Source: Paracoccaceae bacterium (GTDB taxonomy: Bacteria > Pseudomonadota > Alphaproteobacteria > Rhodobacterales > Rhodobacteraceae). From it: a stretch of DNA of 64,000 nt. The stretch's first letter is position 1; every line of letters begins with the position of its first letter. This document shows, in pieces, positions 16,124 to 26,307 of this stretch. Position numbers and translations under genes: made by a program. The notes under the pieces are model-generated. The model did no database searches. It saw only the letters and a program-made list of their open reading frames with translations, and was not told the origin of the DNA. Location of the stretch: assembly GCA_030697175.1 (NCBI GenBank), contig JAUYQR010000005.1, forward strand, positions 62,001 through 126,000, read 5' to 3'.

Positions 16124-17676
16124 CACGCAGCCTTCGTCACGGCGGTCTGTGCCTTCAACGCCTGCGCCAGCGAGGCGAACCGCGCCTGCGCCACCTCGCC
16201 GAACAGCCCCTCGCCATCGGGGGTGAGGGTGAGGGTCAGCAGGCGGTCTTTCGGGTTCCAGTCCAACGCGCCCGCCTTGGCCGGGTTGCCGACGGAAAAC
16301 ATCGCGCCAAAGCGCATCGCCTTGCCCAGAACCTCGGCCTCCTGCACCTCGTCTTCGGTCAGCAGGCGGAACATCGGTTCCAGCCGCGATCCGGCCCGGC
16401 TGTTCTTGTAGCGGTGCAGCAGCGCCAGGCCCAGAAACACCCGGCCCGGATGGTCAAGCCCGCCCAGGTTGGCGCGGGTGGCGTTGTCAAAGCACGCTTC
16501 GGCCCGGTAATCGGGGTGCGCGCGCCAGGTGGTGTCGTGCAGCAGGCAGGCGGTCTTGATCAGGCGCAGACGGTCCTTGCCGACATCGCGGAACAGGGGC
16601 TCGAGAAATTCAAACAGCTTCTTGCCGAAACCGGGGATGCGCGACTGCGTCAGTTCAGACATCCGCGCAGCCTCGATCAACGGGTCGCGGGCGCGCAGCC
16701 GTTCGGGCATCTGTTCGTACAACAGCCCCTCGCGGATACCGTAGGCCGACACGTCGATTTCGGACGGTTTCAGCATCTGCACCAGTTCGCGCAAGACCTC
16801 GCAGGCCAAGGGCACCAGTTCCATCCGTTCCGATGACGTGCCGGTGCGGCCGCGCAGCACCGCCAGATCCGCGACCTCCAGCCAATCCAGCGTGTCGGTC
16901 AAATTTCTGGGCGTCATGCGATATTCATGCAGCACGGTCAGCGGGTAATTGCGCCGCTCCATGTCCAGCCGGGCGATCACGCGCCACGACCCGCCGACCA
17001 GATAGATCCGCTCGCCTTCCGAGTGCAGGGCGGCCTGCGCGGCTTTCAGCACCTTGACGATATGCGCCTTGCGCACCGAGGCGTCGCCCTTGATCTGTTG
17101 CAACCGGAACGGACCCAGCGGCGTGGACACCCGCTTGCCGACGCGGCCATTGCCGATCCGCGCCAGTTCCATCGAGTTGCCGCCGATGTCGCAGACGATG
17201 CCCTTGGCGTCGGGCCAGCCCAGAAGCACGCCCTGCGCCGACAGTCGCGCCTCTTCATCGCCGTCGATCACCCACAGGCGCAGCCCGGTTTCGCGCAGCA
17301 CATCGGCCTGAAATTCCGGCCCGTCCTCGGCCTCGCGGGTGGCGGCGGTGGCGACCACGGTCAGGGGGCTGATGCCCATGCCGTCGGCCAGCAGCGCAAA
17401 GCGTTTCAACGCGGCCAGCGCGCGGATGCGGCCTTGCGGGTTCAGCCGCCCGGTTTCGGCAAGGCCCTTGCCAAGCCCGCACATGATCTTTTCGTTGTAG
17501 AAGTAGGCGGGCGAGCGCGCGGCACCGTCGAATACCACCATCCGGACCGAGTTCGATCCGACATCGACAACCCCGACCCGGCTAAGCGCGCGGGCCGACG
17601 GATCATCGAACAACGGGCGGCCAAACGGGCCATCCTCGTCGTCGTCGGCCACGGCGGCTGCTTTGTGATCGGGCAT
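16123..17676 (-). CDS. ppx: Ppx/GppA family exopolyphosphatase
   Basis: A 517-residue member of the ASKHA superfamily that releases phosphate from inorganic polyphosphate or hydrolyses pppGpp. The phosphate-1 loop appears as VGVVDVGSNSVRMVVFDG near residues 34-51, and the phosphate-2 loop as VCDIGGNSMELARI near 161-174. A C-terminal HD-like helical region (CLLHDTTWRAHPDYRAE) is also present. It starts at ATG 17676. It lies 254 bases downstream of ppk1 on the same strand, so polyphosphate synthesis and breakdown are encoded together. Ppx is favoured over GppA because of this linkage. Confidence 0.92.
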   Translation of the reverse strand: MPDHKAAAVADDDEDGPFGRPLFDDPSARALSRVGVVDVGSNSVRMVVFDGAARSPAYFYNEKIMCGLGKGLAETGRLNPQGRIRALAALKRFALLADGMGISPLTVVATAATREAEDGPEFQADVLRETGLRLWVIDGDEEARLSAQGVLLGWPDAKGIVCDIGGNSMELARIGNGRVGKRVSTPLGPFRLQQIKGDASVRKAHIVKVLKAAQAALHSEGERIYLVGGSWRVIARLDMERRNYPLTVLHEYRMTPRNLTDTLDWLEVADLAVLRGRTGTSSERMELVPLACEVLRELVQMLKPSEIDVSAYGIREGLLYEQMPERLRARDPLIEAARMSELTQSRIPGFGKKLFEFLEPLFRDVGKDRLRLIKTACLLHDTTWRAHPDYRAEACFDNATRANLGGLDHPGRVFLGLALLHRYKNSRAGSRLEPMFRLLTEDEVQEAEVLGKAMRFGAMFSVGNPAKAGALDWNPKDRLLTLTLTPDGEGLFGEVAQARFASLAQALKAQTAVTKAA

Positions 17677-17930
17677 TGCAGGGTCCCCCTTCGGCGTATG
17701 GCCGCACCATGCCGACCTGCGCCCAAGGGATCAACTCGTCAAGCCCGAAACGGCACCGTGACGGGGGTAAGGCAGCCGCGCGCGGGCAAGGGAGACAGCC
17801 GACCGGACCATTCGTTGCGTGCCGGACCGCTGCATTGCCGGCTTCCCTGCGTCTTGCCGGGAAGTCCTGGCCGGTCACGCCGCCCGCCCCTGTGCCGCAG
17901 GGAACAGAACGATGAAATATCGGGCGTTTT

Positions 17931-20126
17931 CTAAAGCCCGTTGGCCAGCGTCTCGTCGCGCGGAATGGCAAGGCGCGGCACGTCCTTGGCCCCCGCCGTG
18001 CCGCGACCGGACAGCGACGGATTTTCCATGAAGAAGCGGTGGCAGTTGAACATGCCGTTCTCCTGCGGGGTCAGGTCGCGGTGATAGCTGCCGTCAGGCG
18101 ACAGCACCCAGCTTTGCGCCTCGTCGGCAAAGTTGGCGGCCATGATCTGGCCCATGATCTGGGTCTTGACGGTGATGTTCAGCGCTTCGACCAGGGTTTC
18201 CACGCGGCGGGTCAGGTTGCGGCCCATCCAGTCGGCCGAGGAAAAGAACACCCGCGCCTTCTTCGACGGCAGCCCCTCGCCGTTGCCAAAGCAGACGATG
18301 CGGGAGTGTTCGAGGAACCGCCCGACGATGGACTTGACGCGGATGTTCTCGCTCAGGCCCTTCACGCCGGGGCGCACGCCGCAGATGCCGCGCACCACAA
18401 GGCTGATCTTCACCCCTGCCTGACTGGCGGCATAAAGCGCGTCGATCACGTCGGGTTCGATCAGCGAGTTGATCTTGGCCCAGATTTCGGCGGGCCTGCC
18501 GGCGCGGGCGTGATCGGCCTCGGCGGCGATCAGCTGCAGCAGGCGGGGTTTCAGGGTGATCGGTGAAATCGCAAGGTTTTCAAGCCCTTCCGGTTGCACA
18601 TAGCCCGACAGGTAATTGAACACCTTGGTCGCGTCGCGGCCCAGCGCCGGGTCGCAGGTGAAGAATGACAGGTCGGTGTAGATCCGCGCGGTGATCGGGT
18701 GGTAGTTGCCGGTGCCGTAATGCGTGTAGGTCACCAGATGGTCGCCCTCGCGGCGCACCACGGTGCTGATCTTGGCGTGGGTCTTGTAGTTGACAAAGCC
18801 GTAGACGACATGCGCGCCCGAGCGTTCCAGCCGCCGGGACTGGCGGATGTTCGCGGCCTCGTCAAACCGCGCCTTCAGTTCCACCAGGGCGGTCACGGAT
18901 TTCCCGGCCTCTGCCGCCTCGCACAGCGCCGAGACGATCGGGCTGTCCCACGAGGTGCGGTAGAGCGTCTGCTTGATCGCCAGCACGTTCGGGTCGGTCG
19001 CCGCCTGCTGCAGGAAGCGGATCACCATGTCGAAGGTCTCATAGGGGTGATGCAGCAGCATGTCCTTCTGCCGGATCGCGGCGAACATGTCGTCGTCGTG
19101 GTCCTGCACCCGTTCGGGGATGCGCGGGGTGAAGGGCGGCCACAGCAGATCCTTGCGGCTGGACAGGATCAGTTCCTTGAGGTCGGCCACGCCCAGAAGG
19201 CCCTTCACCTCCACCACCTCGTCCTCGGTGACGGCCAGTTCTTCCATGATCAGGGCGCGCAGGGTTTCGGGGGCACCCGCGCTCATCTTCAGGCGGATCA
19301 CCTCGCCCCGGCGGCGGCGTTTCAGCGCGGTCTCGAATTCGCGCACCAGATCTTCGGCCTCGTCTTCCACTTCAAGGTCGCTGTCGCGCAGCACGCGGAA
19401 CATGCAGTGACCCTGATCGGAATAGCCGGGAAACAGCATCTCGAGGTGCAGCAAAAGCAGGTCTTCCAACGGCAGGAAGCGGTGTTCGCCAGGTTTGCCG
19501 GGCAGCGGCACGAAGCGGGCGATCTGCTGCGGAATCGGCAGCAGCGCCTTCAAGGTGCGGTGATCGACGGTGCGTTCCAGTTCCAGCGCCAGCGAAAATC
19601 CGGTGTTGGGGATGAAGGGGAACGGGTGCGCCGGGTCGATGGCCAAGGGCGACAGCACCGGGAACACGTTGGTCAGAAAGTGCGTCTCGAGGTGTTTCAG
19701 GTCGCGCGCGGTCAGCTTTGATCGGGTGGCGATGACGATGCCTTCGCCCTCCATCTCGCGGCGCAGGCGGTTGTAGGTGGCCTGTTGCGTCTGCATCAGG
19801 CGGCGGGCGTCGGCGTTGATCAGGCCAAGCTGTTCGGCGGGGCTGCGGCCGTCTTCGGACAGGGTGGCGTTGCCATTGCGGACCAGTGCGCGCAGGCCTG
19901 CGACCCGGACGGTGTAAAACTCGTCCAGGTTGGTGGCGGAGATCGACAGGAAGCGCAGCCGTTCCAGCAGCGGCACGGCGGGGTTCGCGGCTTCTTCCAG
20001 CACACGCCAGTTGAAGGCAAGCCAGCTAAGCTCGCGGTTGAAGAACCGGCCCGGCCCGGCGATTTCGGCGAACGGCAGTTCAACGGGGGCGGGGAAGGGC
20101 GAGCGGAGGAAATCGGCCTGGGTCAT
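17931..20126 (-). CDS. ppk: Polyphosphate kinase 1
   Basis: A 731-residue PPK1 that polymerises the gamma phosphate of ATP into polyphosphate. The N-domain begins [20 protein letters not shown], and the head domain [20 protein letters not shown] follows. The catalytic domains contain the autophosphorylated histidine in [14 protein letters not shown] and the [19 protein letters not shown] block. [15 protein letters not shown] lies near the C-terminus. ATG at 20126 is chosen; a GTG at 20168 would add 14 residues, and neither has a strong ribosome binding site. The 17677-17930 gap to ppx has no gene and probably contains a ppx promoter or spacer. Confidence 0.95.
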   Translation of the reverse strand: MTQADFLRSPFPAPVELPFAEIAGPGRFFNRELSWLAFNWRVLEEAANPAVPLLERLRFLSISATNLDEFYTVRVAGLRALVRNGNATLSEDGRSPAEQLGLINADARRLMQTQQATYNRLRREMEGEGIVIATRSKLTARDLKHLETHFLTNVFPVLSPLAIDPAHPFPFIPNTGFSLALELERTVDHRTLKALLPIPQQIARFVPLPGKPGEHRFLPLEDLLLLHLEMLFPGYSDQGHCMFRVLRDSDLEVEDEAEDLVREFETALKRRRRGEVIRLKMSAGAPETLRALIMEELAVTEDEVVEVKGLLGVADLKELILSSRKDLLWPPFTPRIPERVQDHDDDMFAAIRQKDMLLHHPYETFDMVIRFLQQAATDPNVLAIKQTLYRTSWDSPIVSALCEAAEAGKSVTALVELKARFDEAANIRQSRRLERSGAHVVYGFVNYKTHAKISTVVRREGDHLVTYTHYGTGNYHPITARIYTDLSFFTCDPALGRDATKVFNYLSGYVQPEGLENLAISPITLKPRLLQLIAAEADHARAGRPAEIWAKINSLIEPDVIDALYAASQAGVKISLVVRGICGVRPGVKGLSENIRVKSIVGRFLEHSRIVCFGNGEGLPSKKARVFFSSADWMGRNLTRRVETLVEALNITVKTQIMGQIMAANFADEAQSWVLSPDGSYHRDLTPQENGMFNCHRFFMENPSLSGRGTAGAKDVPRLAIPRDETLANGL

Positions 20127-20235
20127 GGAGGGGGTTATGCCGCGCGGATCATGAAGGTTATGTGACACTGTTTCATCGGCGCGGGGGTCTGTCCAGTGCA
20201 GGCGCCGGGAAGGTCGCGCAGGGTCGGGAACGGGC

Positions 20236-20907
20236 CTACTCCTCGCCCAACACCTCGGCGGCCAGCGTGCGCGTCACCGGGCGGCCCAGTGCCAGCGCGC
20301 GGGCGTCAAGTGCTGCGACAAGGCCGCGCGCGGCGCCGATCGACCGGGGCATGTGGCTGACAAGATAGGGGATCAGGTTCGCGGGGACGGCGATCTGGCG
20401 GTCGGCGAACAGCTTGACCAGCACGGCGGCCAAGAGCGCGTCGTCAGGCGCCTCCAGCCGGGCGATCGGGGTGGCTTGCAGGCGGCTTGCCAGATCGGCA
20501 AGGCCCAGCCCCCAGTCGCGCGGCGGGGTGGCCGCGGTCAACAGAAGCGCGCCGCTTTCGGTGACCAGGTTGTGCAGATGGAAAAGCGCCGCTTCCGCCG
20601 CACCGATGCGGTCGGCACCCTCGACCACCACCCGCGCGCCGGAAAGGGCGCCAAGGTCTGCCGATGCAAGGTCTGCCGATGCAAGGTCTGCCCCGTTGAT
20701 CACCGTCGCGCCCGCCAGAGTGGCCCAGATTTGCGCCAGATGCGTCTTGCCCGAGCCCTCCGGCCCGATGAGCAGCAGCTTGCGCCCCGGCCAGTCCTTC
20801 CAGCCCTCGACGGTCTGCAAGGCCAGCGCGTTGGCCGGCGACACAAAGAAATCGTCGCGCGTCAGTGCCTCGGTGCCGCCCAGATCGAAGGTCAACTGGC
20901 CCGTCAC
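20236..20907 (-). CDS. hdaA: DnaA regulatory inactivator-like protein HdaA
   Basis: A 223-residue protein related to domain III of DnaA. It has a beta-clamp-binding-like N-terminus ([11 protein letters not shown]), Walker A ([15 protein letters not shown], about residues 45-59), a degenerate Walker B-like segment ([12 protein letters not shown]) and a sensor/lid region. HdaA works with the sliding clamp to promote ATP hydrolysis by DnaA after initiation. The GTG start at 20907 overlaps the stop of the upstream permease gene. Unusually, a 15-bp in-frame tandem repeat encodes [11 protein letters not shown] directly before the Walker B region. Confidence 0.85.
   Translation of the reverse strand: MTGQLTFDLGGTEALTRDDFFVSPANALALQTVEGWKDWPGRKLLLIGPEGSGKTHLAQIWATLAGATVINGADLASADLASADLGALSGARVVVEGADRIGAAEAALFHLHNLVTESGALLLTAATPPRDWGLGLADLASRLQATPIARLEAPDDALLAAVLVKLFADRQIAVPANLIPYLVSHMPRSIGAARGLVAALDARALALGRPVTRTLAAEVLGEE
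20653..20692. repeat. 15-bp tandem repeat inside hdaA
   Basis: Two full copies and one partial copy of AAGGTCTGCCGATGC, in frame, add five-residue units (LASAD on the coding strand) to the protein. Array length could vary by slippage without breaking the frame. Confidence 0.8.
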
Positions 20908-22034
20908 GCGGCGTCCCCGGGGGGCGGCCGGCGCGTCTTGCGCAGCGGCGGCGGCGGTGGCGAGGCAGGCGGATCAAGCCGCGCGGTCGTGCCTTTGTAC
21001 AGCAGGCTCGACTGATACTGGCTGATGCCAAAGCGGGTCAGCACGCCGATGCTGGCCGCCACCGGCACCGCGATCAGCATGCCGACAAAGCCGAACACCG
21101 ACCCGAAGGCCGACAGCGCGAACAACAGCCACACCGGATGCAGGCCAACCGACTTGCCCACCAGTTTCGGCGTCAGGATGTTGCCTTCGATGAACTGCCC
21201 GGCGGCAAAGATCGCCGCGACGATGCCGATCGACACCCAGTCGCCCCAGAACTGAAACAGCGCCAGCCCCACCGCCAGCGTGCCGCCGATGATCGAGCCG
21301 ACGTAGGGAATGAAGGTGATCGCTCCGGCAATCGCGCCCACGACAAGGCCGAATTGCAGGCCGGCAAACATCAGCGCGATGGAATAGAAGGTGCCCAGAA
21401 GCAGGCAGACCGAGATCTGCCCGCGCACAAAGCCGGCCAGAACCGCGTCGATCTCGCTGGCAAGGCGGCGCAAGGTCGGGGCGTGGTCCAGGGGCAGCAT
21501 CCCGTCGATCCGCGCCACCATCATGTCCCAGTCCAGCAGCAGGTAGAACGCCACCACCGGCACGACAACGATGAACACCACCGCCGAGATCACGCCAAGC
21601 GCCGATGTCAGCAAGCCATTTGCCAATTCGGCCCCGCGCGCCTGAATGGCGGCGGCGATTTCCGCCAGGGTCTGACGGATGGTCGAGGTGTTGTCGGTCA
21701 GGTCGGGGAACCGTTCGATCAGAAAGCCTTGCAGGCGTTTGGCGATGTCGGGGGCCGAGTTCACCAGCGCGGTCAACTGGTTGACCAGCGTCGGGATCAC
21801 CGCCAGCACCAGCAGCACCACCGCCAGGAGCGCCACCAGCGAAATCACCGTGGTCGCAGAAACGCGGCTCAGCCCCGCGCGTTCCAGCCGGTCGGCGACG
21901 GGATCGAGGAAATAGGCGATGGCACCGCCGACCAGAAACGGCAGCAGCACATTGCCCAGAAACCACAAGAGCAGCAGAAACACCACTGCGGCAATGCCCC
22001 AGTATTTCGCCTGTGCGGTCAGTGGCAGGGCCAT
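20904..22034 (-). CDS. AI-2E family transporter
   Basis: A 376-residue polytopic membrane protein of the AI-2E/PerM family. It has N-terminal paired helices (YWGIAAVVFLLLLWFLGNVLLPFLVGGAIAYFLDPVADRLE), a central helical region, and the conserved C-terminal membrane block with GAITFIPYVGSIIGG and GNILTPKLVGKSVGLHPVWLL. The tail is proline-rich. Family members export autoinducer-2 or act as Na+/H+ antiporters; which applies here is not decidable. ATG at 22034. It is coupled to hdaA by a 4-base overlap. Confidence 0.9.
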   Translation of the reverse strand: MALPLTAQAKYWGIAAVVFLLLLWFLGNVLLPFLVGGAIAYFLDPVADRLERAGLSRVSATTVISLVALLAVVLLVLAVIPTLVNQLTALVNSAPDIAKRLQGFLIERFPDLTDNTSTIRQTLAEIAAAIQARGAELANGLLTSALGVISAVVFIVVVPVVAFYLLLDWDMMVARIDGMLPLDHAPTLRRLASEIDAVLAGFVRGQISVCLLLGTFYSIALMFAGLQFGLVVGAIAGAITFIPYVGSIIGGTLAVGLALFQFWGDWVSIGIVAAIFAAGQFIEGNILTPKLVGKSVGLHPVWLLFALSAFGSVFGFVGMLIAVPVAASIGVLTRFGISQYQSSLLYKGTTARLDPPASPPPPPLRKTRRPPPGDAA

Positions 22035-22354
22035 GCGATAATCCGTTCCCGTTTTGCGACATATCACCCCTAGGCCGGTCCCGTGCAAGGGGCGGCAGGG
22101 GTTTGGGCGCGCGACGCCGCACTTTGGCCAGGCCAGGCGGGGGGAAGGCGGCGGTCACGGGCGGCGGACCGCGCCTCGCCGGACAGGGCGGTGATGCGCC
22201 GTTTTCCGCTGTCAGCGCCTGCTTAGGCCGCGGGGCATAAGCCCGCTGCGGATCGACCGCAGCAGTTGGAACCGTCAGATCAACGGCATGGCTGCGGGGG
22301 CTGACACCCCTGACCATGACTGACGTCTGACACCTTCCATGAAAGCTGAAACCC
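22035..22354. other. 320-base divergent intergenic region
   Basis: This lies between the minus-strand AI-2E transporter gene and the plus-strand PepSY gene, and must hold promoters for both. It contains scattered short inverted repeats, for example around the GGGCATAAGCCC stretch near 22230, but nothing I can assign to a named regulator. No gene was seen. Confidence 0.5.
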
Positions 22355-22618
22355 ATGAAAAACCTCTTCTCTCTCACCGTCGCCGCGCTGACCTTCCCGA
22401 TCGCCGCGCTGGCCATGCCCGCCATTGGTGACATCGTCGGCACCAACGCCGCAGACGCCACCGCAGCGCTGGAAAAGGCCGGCTGCAAGGTTGCCGCCTT
22501 CGAGGCCGAGGACGGCAAGATCGAGGCCAAATGCACCGACACCGCCACCTCGAAGCTGGTCGAGGTCTACATCGACCCCAAGACCGGCGCCGTGCTTGAA
22601 ATCAAGTCGGAAGACTGA
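22355..22618 (+). CDS. Periplasmic PepSY domain protein
   Basis: An 87-residue exported protein. Residues 1-20 form a signal peptide ending ALA. The mature part is a single PepSY-like unit: DIVGTNAADATAALEKAGCKVAAFEAEDG and KLVEVYIDPKTGAVLEIKSED, the latter being the typical strand-turn with D-P-x-T-G. Two cysteines (GCK, KCT) could pair. It is the first gene of a three-gene operon, with two bases before the cytochrome b start. PepSY proteins often accompany membrane cytochromes or iron reductases. Confidence 0.85.
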   Translation: MKNLFSLTVAALTFPIAALAMPAIGDIVGTNAADATAALEKAGCKVAAFEAEDGKIEAKCTDTATSKLVEVYIDPKTGAVLEIKSED

Positions 22619-22620
22619 TC

Positions 22621-23265
22621 ATGGCAGCCCCCCGGACATCTGGACGGCAGACACCGATCGCACCGCCCGATCTTTGGGACCCGGTGGTGCGCATCAGCCA
22701 TTGGGGGCTTGCGTTCATCATCGTGATGAACGCGCTTCTCACCGAAGGCGGCAGCCAATGGCATCTCTGGCTTGGCTGGATCGGGATGGCGTTGTTGCTG
22801 TTGCGGCTGGTCTGGGGGGTGCTCGGCCCGGTGGAAGCGCGGTTTTCCGCGTTTCCGCCAAGCCCCCGCGCTGCCCTGTCGCACATGCGCGGGCTGGTTT
22901 CGGGCCGCGTGCCGCATTACCCTTCGCACAACCCGGCAGGGACCTTGATGGTCTATGCCTTCTGGGCCACGCTTGCCGTGGTGATCGGGACCGGCCTTGT
23001 CATGACCGGCGGCCAGACGCCGATGCAGGCAGCGCGGGAAGATGCGGCGGTTGCATCGGGCGATTGGTCGGTGCTGGTTACGGACGATGAGGACGGTGGC
23101 GAAAGCCGGTTCGGCAAGGTGCCGCAAGAGGTGCATGAAGTGGCGGCAAATCTTCTCTTGATCCTCGCGGCCTTGCATATTGCAGGGGTGGCGGTGGAAT
23201 CGCGCGCCATGCGCCGAAACCTCGTGGCACCGATGCTGACCGGCAGCAAGCGGCGGCGCGGGTGA
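22621..23265 (+). CDS. Cytochrome b561/b-type membrane protein
   Basis: A 214-residue integral membrane protein with four predicted helices, of the cytochrome b561/Ni-Fe hydrogenase cytochrome b superfamily. Candidate heme-ligating histidines lie in helix 1 (RISHWGLAF), in helix 2 (SQWHLWLGW) and in the last helices (EVHEVAANLL, AALHIAGV). A periplasmic or cytoplasmic acidic loop (VTDDEDGGESRFG) precedes the last pair. It probably transfers electrons between the quinone pool and a periplasmic partner. It is preceded by the PepSY gene and overlaps the LuxR-type regulator by four bases. Confidence 0.88.
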   Translation: MAAPRTSGRQTPIAPPDLWDPVVRISHWGLAFIIVMNALLTEGGSQWHLWLGWIGMALLLLRLVWGVLGPVEARFSAFPPSPRAALSHMRGLVSGRVPHYPSHNPAGTLMVYAFWATLAVVIGTGLVMTGGQTPMQAAREDAAVASGDWSVLVTDDEDGGESRFGKVPQEVHEVAANLLLILAALHIAGVAVESRAMRRNLVAPMLTGSKRRRG

Positions 23266-23789
23266 AGGTTCCCTTTTTGAAGCCCGGATCGCAACGGCGA
23301 CGCCCTGTCGCCGTTGCGGCGTTTCTGGTGGTCCAGACGATGGCGGCGGTGTTCTTCATCGGCGATGCGGTGGGGGAGCTTCTGTTTGATCCTGTCGGCG
23401 CGCATTCGATCTTTGAATCGCTGGTTGCGGTGGCGCTGTTCACCGGGATGATCTTTGGCGGACTGGAGCTGCGCCGCACGCTGGAGCGGATGCACACGCA
23501 GGAGGCGGCGCTGGCCGTGGCCTCGGGCGCGCTGGCCGATGTGATCCGCGCGCAGTTCACCGACTGGGGCCTGACCGTGGCCGAAGAGGACGTGGCCTTC
23601 CTTGCGCTGAAGGGTCTGGACGTGGCCGAAATCGCCGAGATGCGCGGCTCGGCCCAAGGCACGGTCCGCGCGCAACTGACCAAGGTTTACGCCAAGGCCG
23701 GCGTGTCGAACCGCGCCCAGTTCGCCGCGCTTTTCGTCGAGGATCTGCTGGGCGCCTCGCTGGTGGAACCGATCGCAAAGGCCGGCTGA
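23262..23789 (+). CDS. Membrane-anchored LuxR-type helix-turn-helix regulator
   Basis: A 175-residue protein with two N-terminal transmembrane helices (about residues 17-37 and 49-67), a short coiled linker, and a C-terminal LuxR-type HTH (about 105-160). The recognition region reads LTVAEEDVAFLALKGLDVAEIAEMRGSAQGTVRAQLTKVYAKAGVSNRAQF. There is no autoinducer or receiver domain. The GTG start overlaps the cytochrome b stop (GTGA). A DNA-binding domain tethered to the membrane beside a b-type cytochrome suggests redox- or membrane-state sensing, which is inference only. Confidence 0.82.
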   Translation: MKVPFLKPGSQRRRPVAVAAFLVVQTMAAVFFIGDAVGELLFDPVGAHSIFESLVAVALFTGMIFGGLELRRTLERMHTQEAALAVASGALADVIRAQFTDWGLTVAEEDVAFLALKGLDVAEIAEMRGSAQGTVRAQLTKVYAKAGVSNRAQFAALFVEDLLGASLVEPIAKAG

Positions 23790-23861
23790 CACGGCCACCC
23801 TTGCCTGATCGCCACACCTCGCCTAAACCCATCGCCGACCCTTGACCCGAAAGGCCGCCCG

Positions 23862-25199
23862 ATGCGTCTGACCCGCTACTTCCTGCCCGTCCTGAAGGAA
23901 AACCCGGCCGAGGCGCAGATCGTCTCGCACCGCTACATGCTGCGCGCGGGCATGATCAAGCAGCAGGCGGCGGGCATCTATTCGTGGTTGCCGCTGGGCT
24001 ACCGCGTGCTGAAACGCATCGAGCAGATCGTCCACGAAGAACAGGCCCGCGCCGGGCATATCCCGCTTCTGATGCCGACCCTGCAACCCGCCGACCTGTG
24101 GCGCGAGTCTGGCCGCTACGACGACTACGGTCAGGAAATGCTGCGCATCAAGGACCGGCAGGACCGCGAGATGCTCTACGGCCCGACCAACGAGGAGATG
24201 ATCACCGACATCTTCCGCGCGCATGTGACCAGCTACAAGGATCTGCCGCTGACGCTCTACCATATCCAGTGGAAATTCCGCGACGAGATGCGCCCCCGCT
24301 TCGGCGTGATGCGCGGCCGCGAGTTCCTGATGAAGGACGGCTACAACTTCGATGTCGACAAGGCCTCCGCGCTGCACGCCTACAACCGCCACATGGTCAG
24401 CTATCTGCGCACCTACGAACGCATGGGCCTGACCGCGATCCCGATGCGCGCCGACAGTGGCCCGATCGGCGGCGACGACACGCATGAATTCCTGGTGCTC
24501 GCCTCGACCGGCGAGTCGGAAGTGTTCTTCGATTCAGCCGTGACCGACCTCAAACTCGGCAACCGCGAGGTCGACTACGACAACCGTGACGAAGTGGCCG
24601 CGATCTGCCGCGAATTCACCACCCTCTACGCCCGCACCGACGAGACCCACGATCCGGCCGTCTTCGACCAGATCCCCGAGGCGCGGCGCAAGGTCGCGCG
24701 CGGCATCGAGGTCGGGCAGATCTTCTACTTCGGCACCAAGTATTCCGAGGCGATGGGGGCGATGGTCACCACCGCCGATGGTGGCAAGGTTCCGGTCGAG
24801 ATGGGCAGCCACGGGATCGGCGTTTCCCGCCTTCTGGGTGCGATCATCGAGGCCAGCCACGACGACAAGGGCATCATCTGGCCCGAGGGCGTCACCCCGT
24901 TCCCGGTGGGCATCGTCAACCTCAAGCAAGGCGACGCGGCCGCAGATGCCGCCTGCGAGGGGCTTTACAAGGCGCTTGCCGCCAAGGGCCTCGAGGCGCT
25001 TTACGACGACCGCGACGAACGCGCTGGCGCCAAGTTCGCGACGATGGACCTGATCGGCCTGCCGTGGCGCATCACCGTCGGGCCGCGCGGGCTGGCCAAC
25101 GGCATCGTCGAGGTGACCTCGCGCCGCACCGGCGTCAGCGAAGAGATGACGCCGGATGCCGCCGTGGCCCGGATCGCGCAGATCTACGCGGACGTCTGA
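23862..25199 (+). CDS. proS: Prolyl-tRNA synthetase
   Basis: A 445-residue class II aminoacyl-tRNA synthetase charging tRNA-Pro. It is the short alphaproteobacterial form lacking the YbaK-like editing insertion found in the roughly 570-residue enzyme. Motif 1 region [23 protein letters not shown], motif 2 [25 protein letters not shown] and motif 3 [14 protein letters not shown] are complete, followed by the anticodon-binding domain. ATG at 23862. It ends 16 bases inside the convergent oxidoreductase gene. Confidence 0.97.
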   Translation: MRLTRYFLPVLKENPAEAQIVSHRYMLRAGMIKQQAAGIYSWLPLGYRVLKRIEQIVHEEQARAGHIPLLMPTLQPADLWRESGRYDDYGQEMLRIKDRQDREMLYGPTNEEMITDIFRAHVTSYKDLPLTLYHIQWKFRDEMRPRFGVMRGREFLMKDGYNFDVDKASALHAYNRHMVSYLRTYERMGLTAIPMRADSGPIGGDDTHEFLVLASTGESEVFFDSAVTDLKLGNREVDYDNRDEVAAICREFTTLYARTDETHDPAVFDQIPEARRKVARGIEVGQIFYFGTKYSEAMGAMVTTADGGKVPVEMGSHGIGVSRLLGAIIEASHDDKGIIWPEGVTPFPVGIVNLKQGDAAADAACEGLYKALAAKGLEALYDDRDERAGAKFATMDLIGLPWRITVGPRGLANGIVEVTSRRTGVSEEMTPDAAVARIAQIYADV

Positions 25200-26158
25200 T
25201 CCATCACCACCACCAGATTGCCGGGCTTGTGAAAGGTTTCGGCAATCCGGTGCGCCTCGGCCAGATCCGCGAACGGCAGCACCTGGCCGACGACCGGGGT
25301 ATACGCGCCCTCCTGATGCAGGCCCACCAGCCGCAGCATCGACGGCAGGTCGTCCTTGTTGGTGCCGGTGATCATCTGCCGCCCGTCGCGGCGTGGCCGC
25401 AGGGCTGACCCCAGCATCGCCGCCAGATCGGCGGTGATCAGCACCAGCCGACCGCCCTCCGCCAGAAGCGGGCGCGCACCCTGCCAGCCAAGCTGCCCCA
25501 TCACATCGACGATCACCTCGAAAGGGCCAGCGGGCGGGCCGTCGCGGTAATCGCTGACCTCCGATGCCCCCAGACGGCGGGCGAGAGCGTGGTTCGCGGG
25601 CGACGCCGTCGCCGCCACCCGCGCACCCAGATGCCGCGCGATCTGCACCGCCGCCCCGCCCACGGCCCCGGTTGCCCCGGCTACCAGCACCCGCTCGCCC
25701 GGCCTCACCTTGGCCCGGTCGATCAGGAACTCCGCCGCCGTCAGCCCGCCGAAAAAGAACGCGGCCCCGGCCTCGAAGGTCAGCGTGTCGGGCAGGGGCA
25801 GGATCGGCCCATCCTCGCCGATCACCAGATAGTCCCGATGCGCCCCGCCCTTGAAGCCGGTCAGACCGAACACCCGCTGGCCCGGCGCGAACCGTGTGAT
25901 GCCCGCGCCAACTGCCGCCACCTCGCCCGCAAAGGCCCAGCCCGGCGCGACCCGAGGCCGGAGCACTCCGATTGCCAACCGCACCATCAGCCCCAGCCCG
26001 CGCGGCACGAGACCCGACCGCATCCGCACATCGCCCGCCGTAACCGGGGCGGCACGGACCCGCACCAGCACGTCACCCGGCCCCGGCACGGGAACGGGCG
26101 CTTCCTCCAGCCGGATCGTTTCGGGGCCACCATAGGCGGTGTAACGGGCGATCTTCAT
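25184..26158 (-). CDS. Zinc-independent MDR family (quinone) oxidoreductase
   Basis: A 324-residue medium-chain dehydrogenase/reductase. The GroES-like N-domain starts [21 protein letters not shown]. The NADPH-binding Rossmann motif is [23 protein letters not shown] near residues 145-167. Structural and catalytic zinc cysteines are absent, so it belongs with quinone oxidoreductases and enoyl reductases. ATG at 26158 is chosen over a longer frame that lacks family similarity. The 3' end overlaps proS by 16 bases in convergent orientation. Substrate unknown. Confidence 0.87.
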   Translation of the reverse strand: MKIARYTAYGGPETIRLEEAPVPVPGPGDVLVRVRAAPVTAGDVRMRSGLVPRGLGLMVRLAIGVLRPRVAPGWAFAGEVAAVGAGITRFAPGQRVFGLTGFKGGAHRDYLVIGEDGPILPLPDTLTFEAGAAFFFGGLTAAEFLIDRAKVRPGERVLVAGATGAVGGAAVQIARHLGARVAATASPANHALARRLGASEVSDYRDGPPAGPFEVIVDVMGQLGWQGARPLLAEGGRLVLITADLAAMLGSALRPRRDGRQMITGTNKDDLPSMLRLVGLHQEGAYTPVVGQVLPFADLAEAHRIAETFHKPGNLVVVMDQTSA

Positions 26159-26307
26159 TGCGGGCTTCCGATCCCTGCTGCGGAGTGCAGTTTTCGCAAC
26201 CCGCCGCAAAGGTAAAGACCCCATTCGCCCGCCTCCGGAAATCCAGACCCCGGCGGCTTGACCCTGCGCGGGACGCCGCCTAGCGTGGCCACACATCGGA
26301 GGTTCGC

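Noticed and set aside
20904-22548. A 524-residue alternative minus-strand frame across the AI-2E gene
   Set aside because: It is in a different frame from the clear membrane protein and consists mostly of Arg/Gly/Ala-rich sequence.
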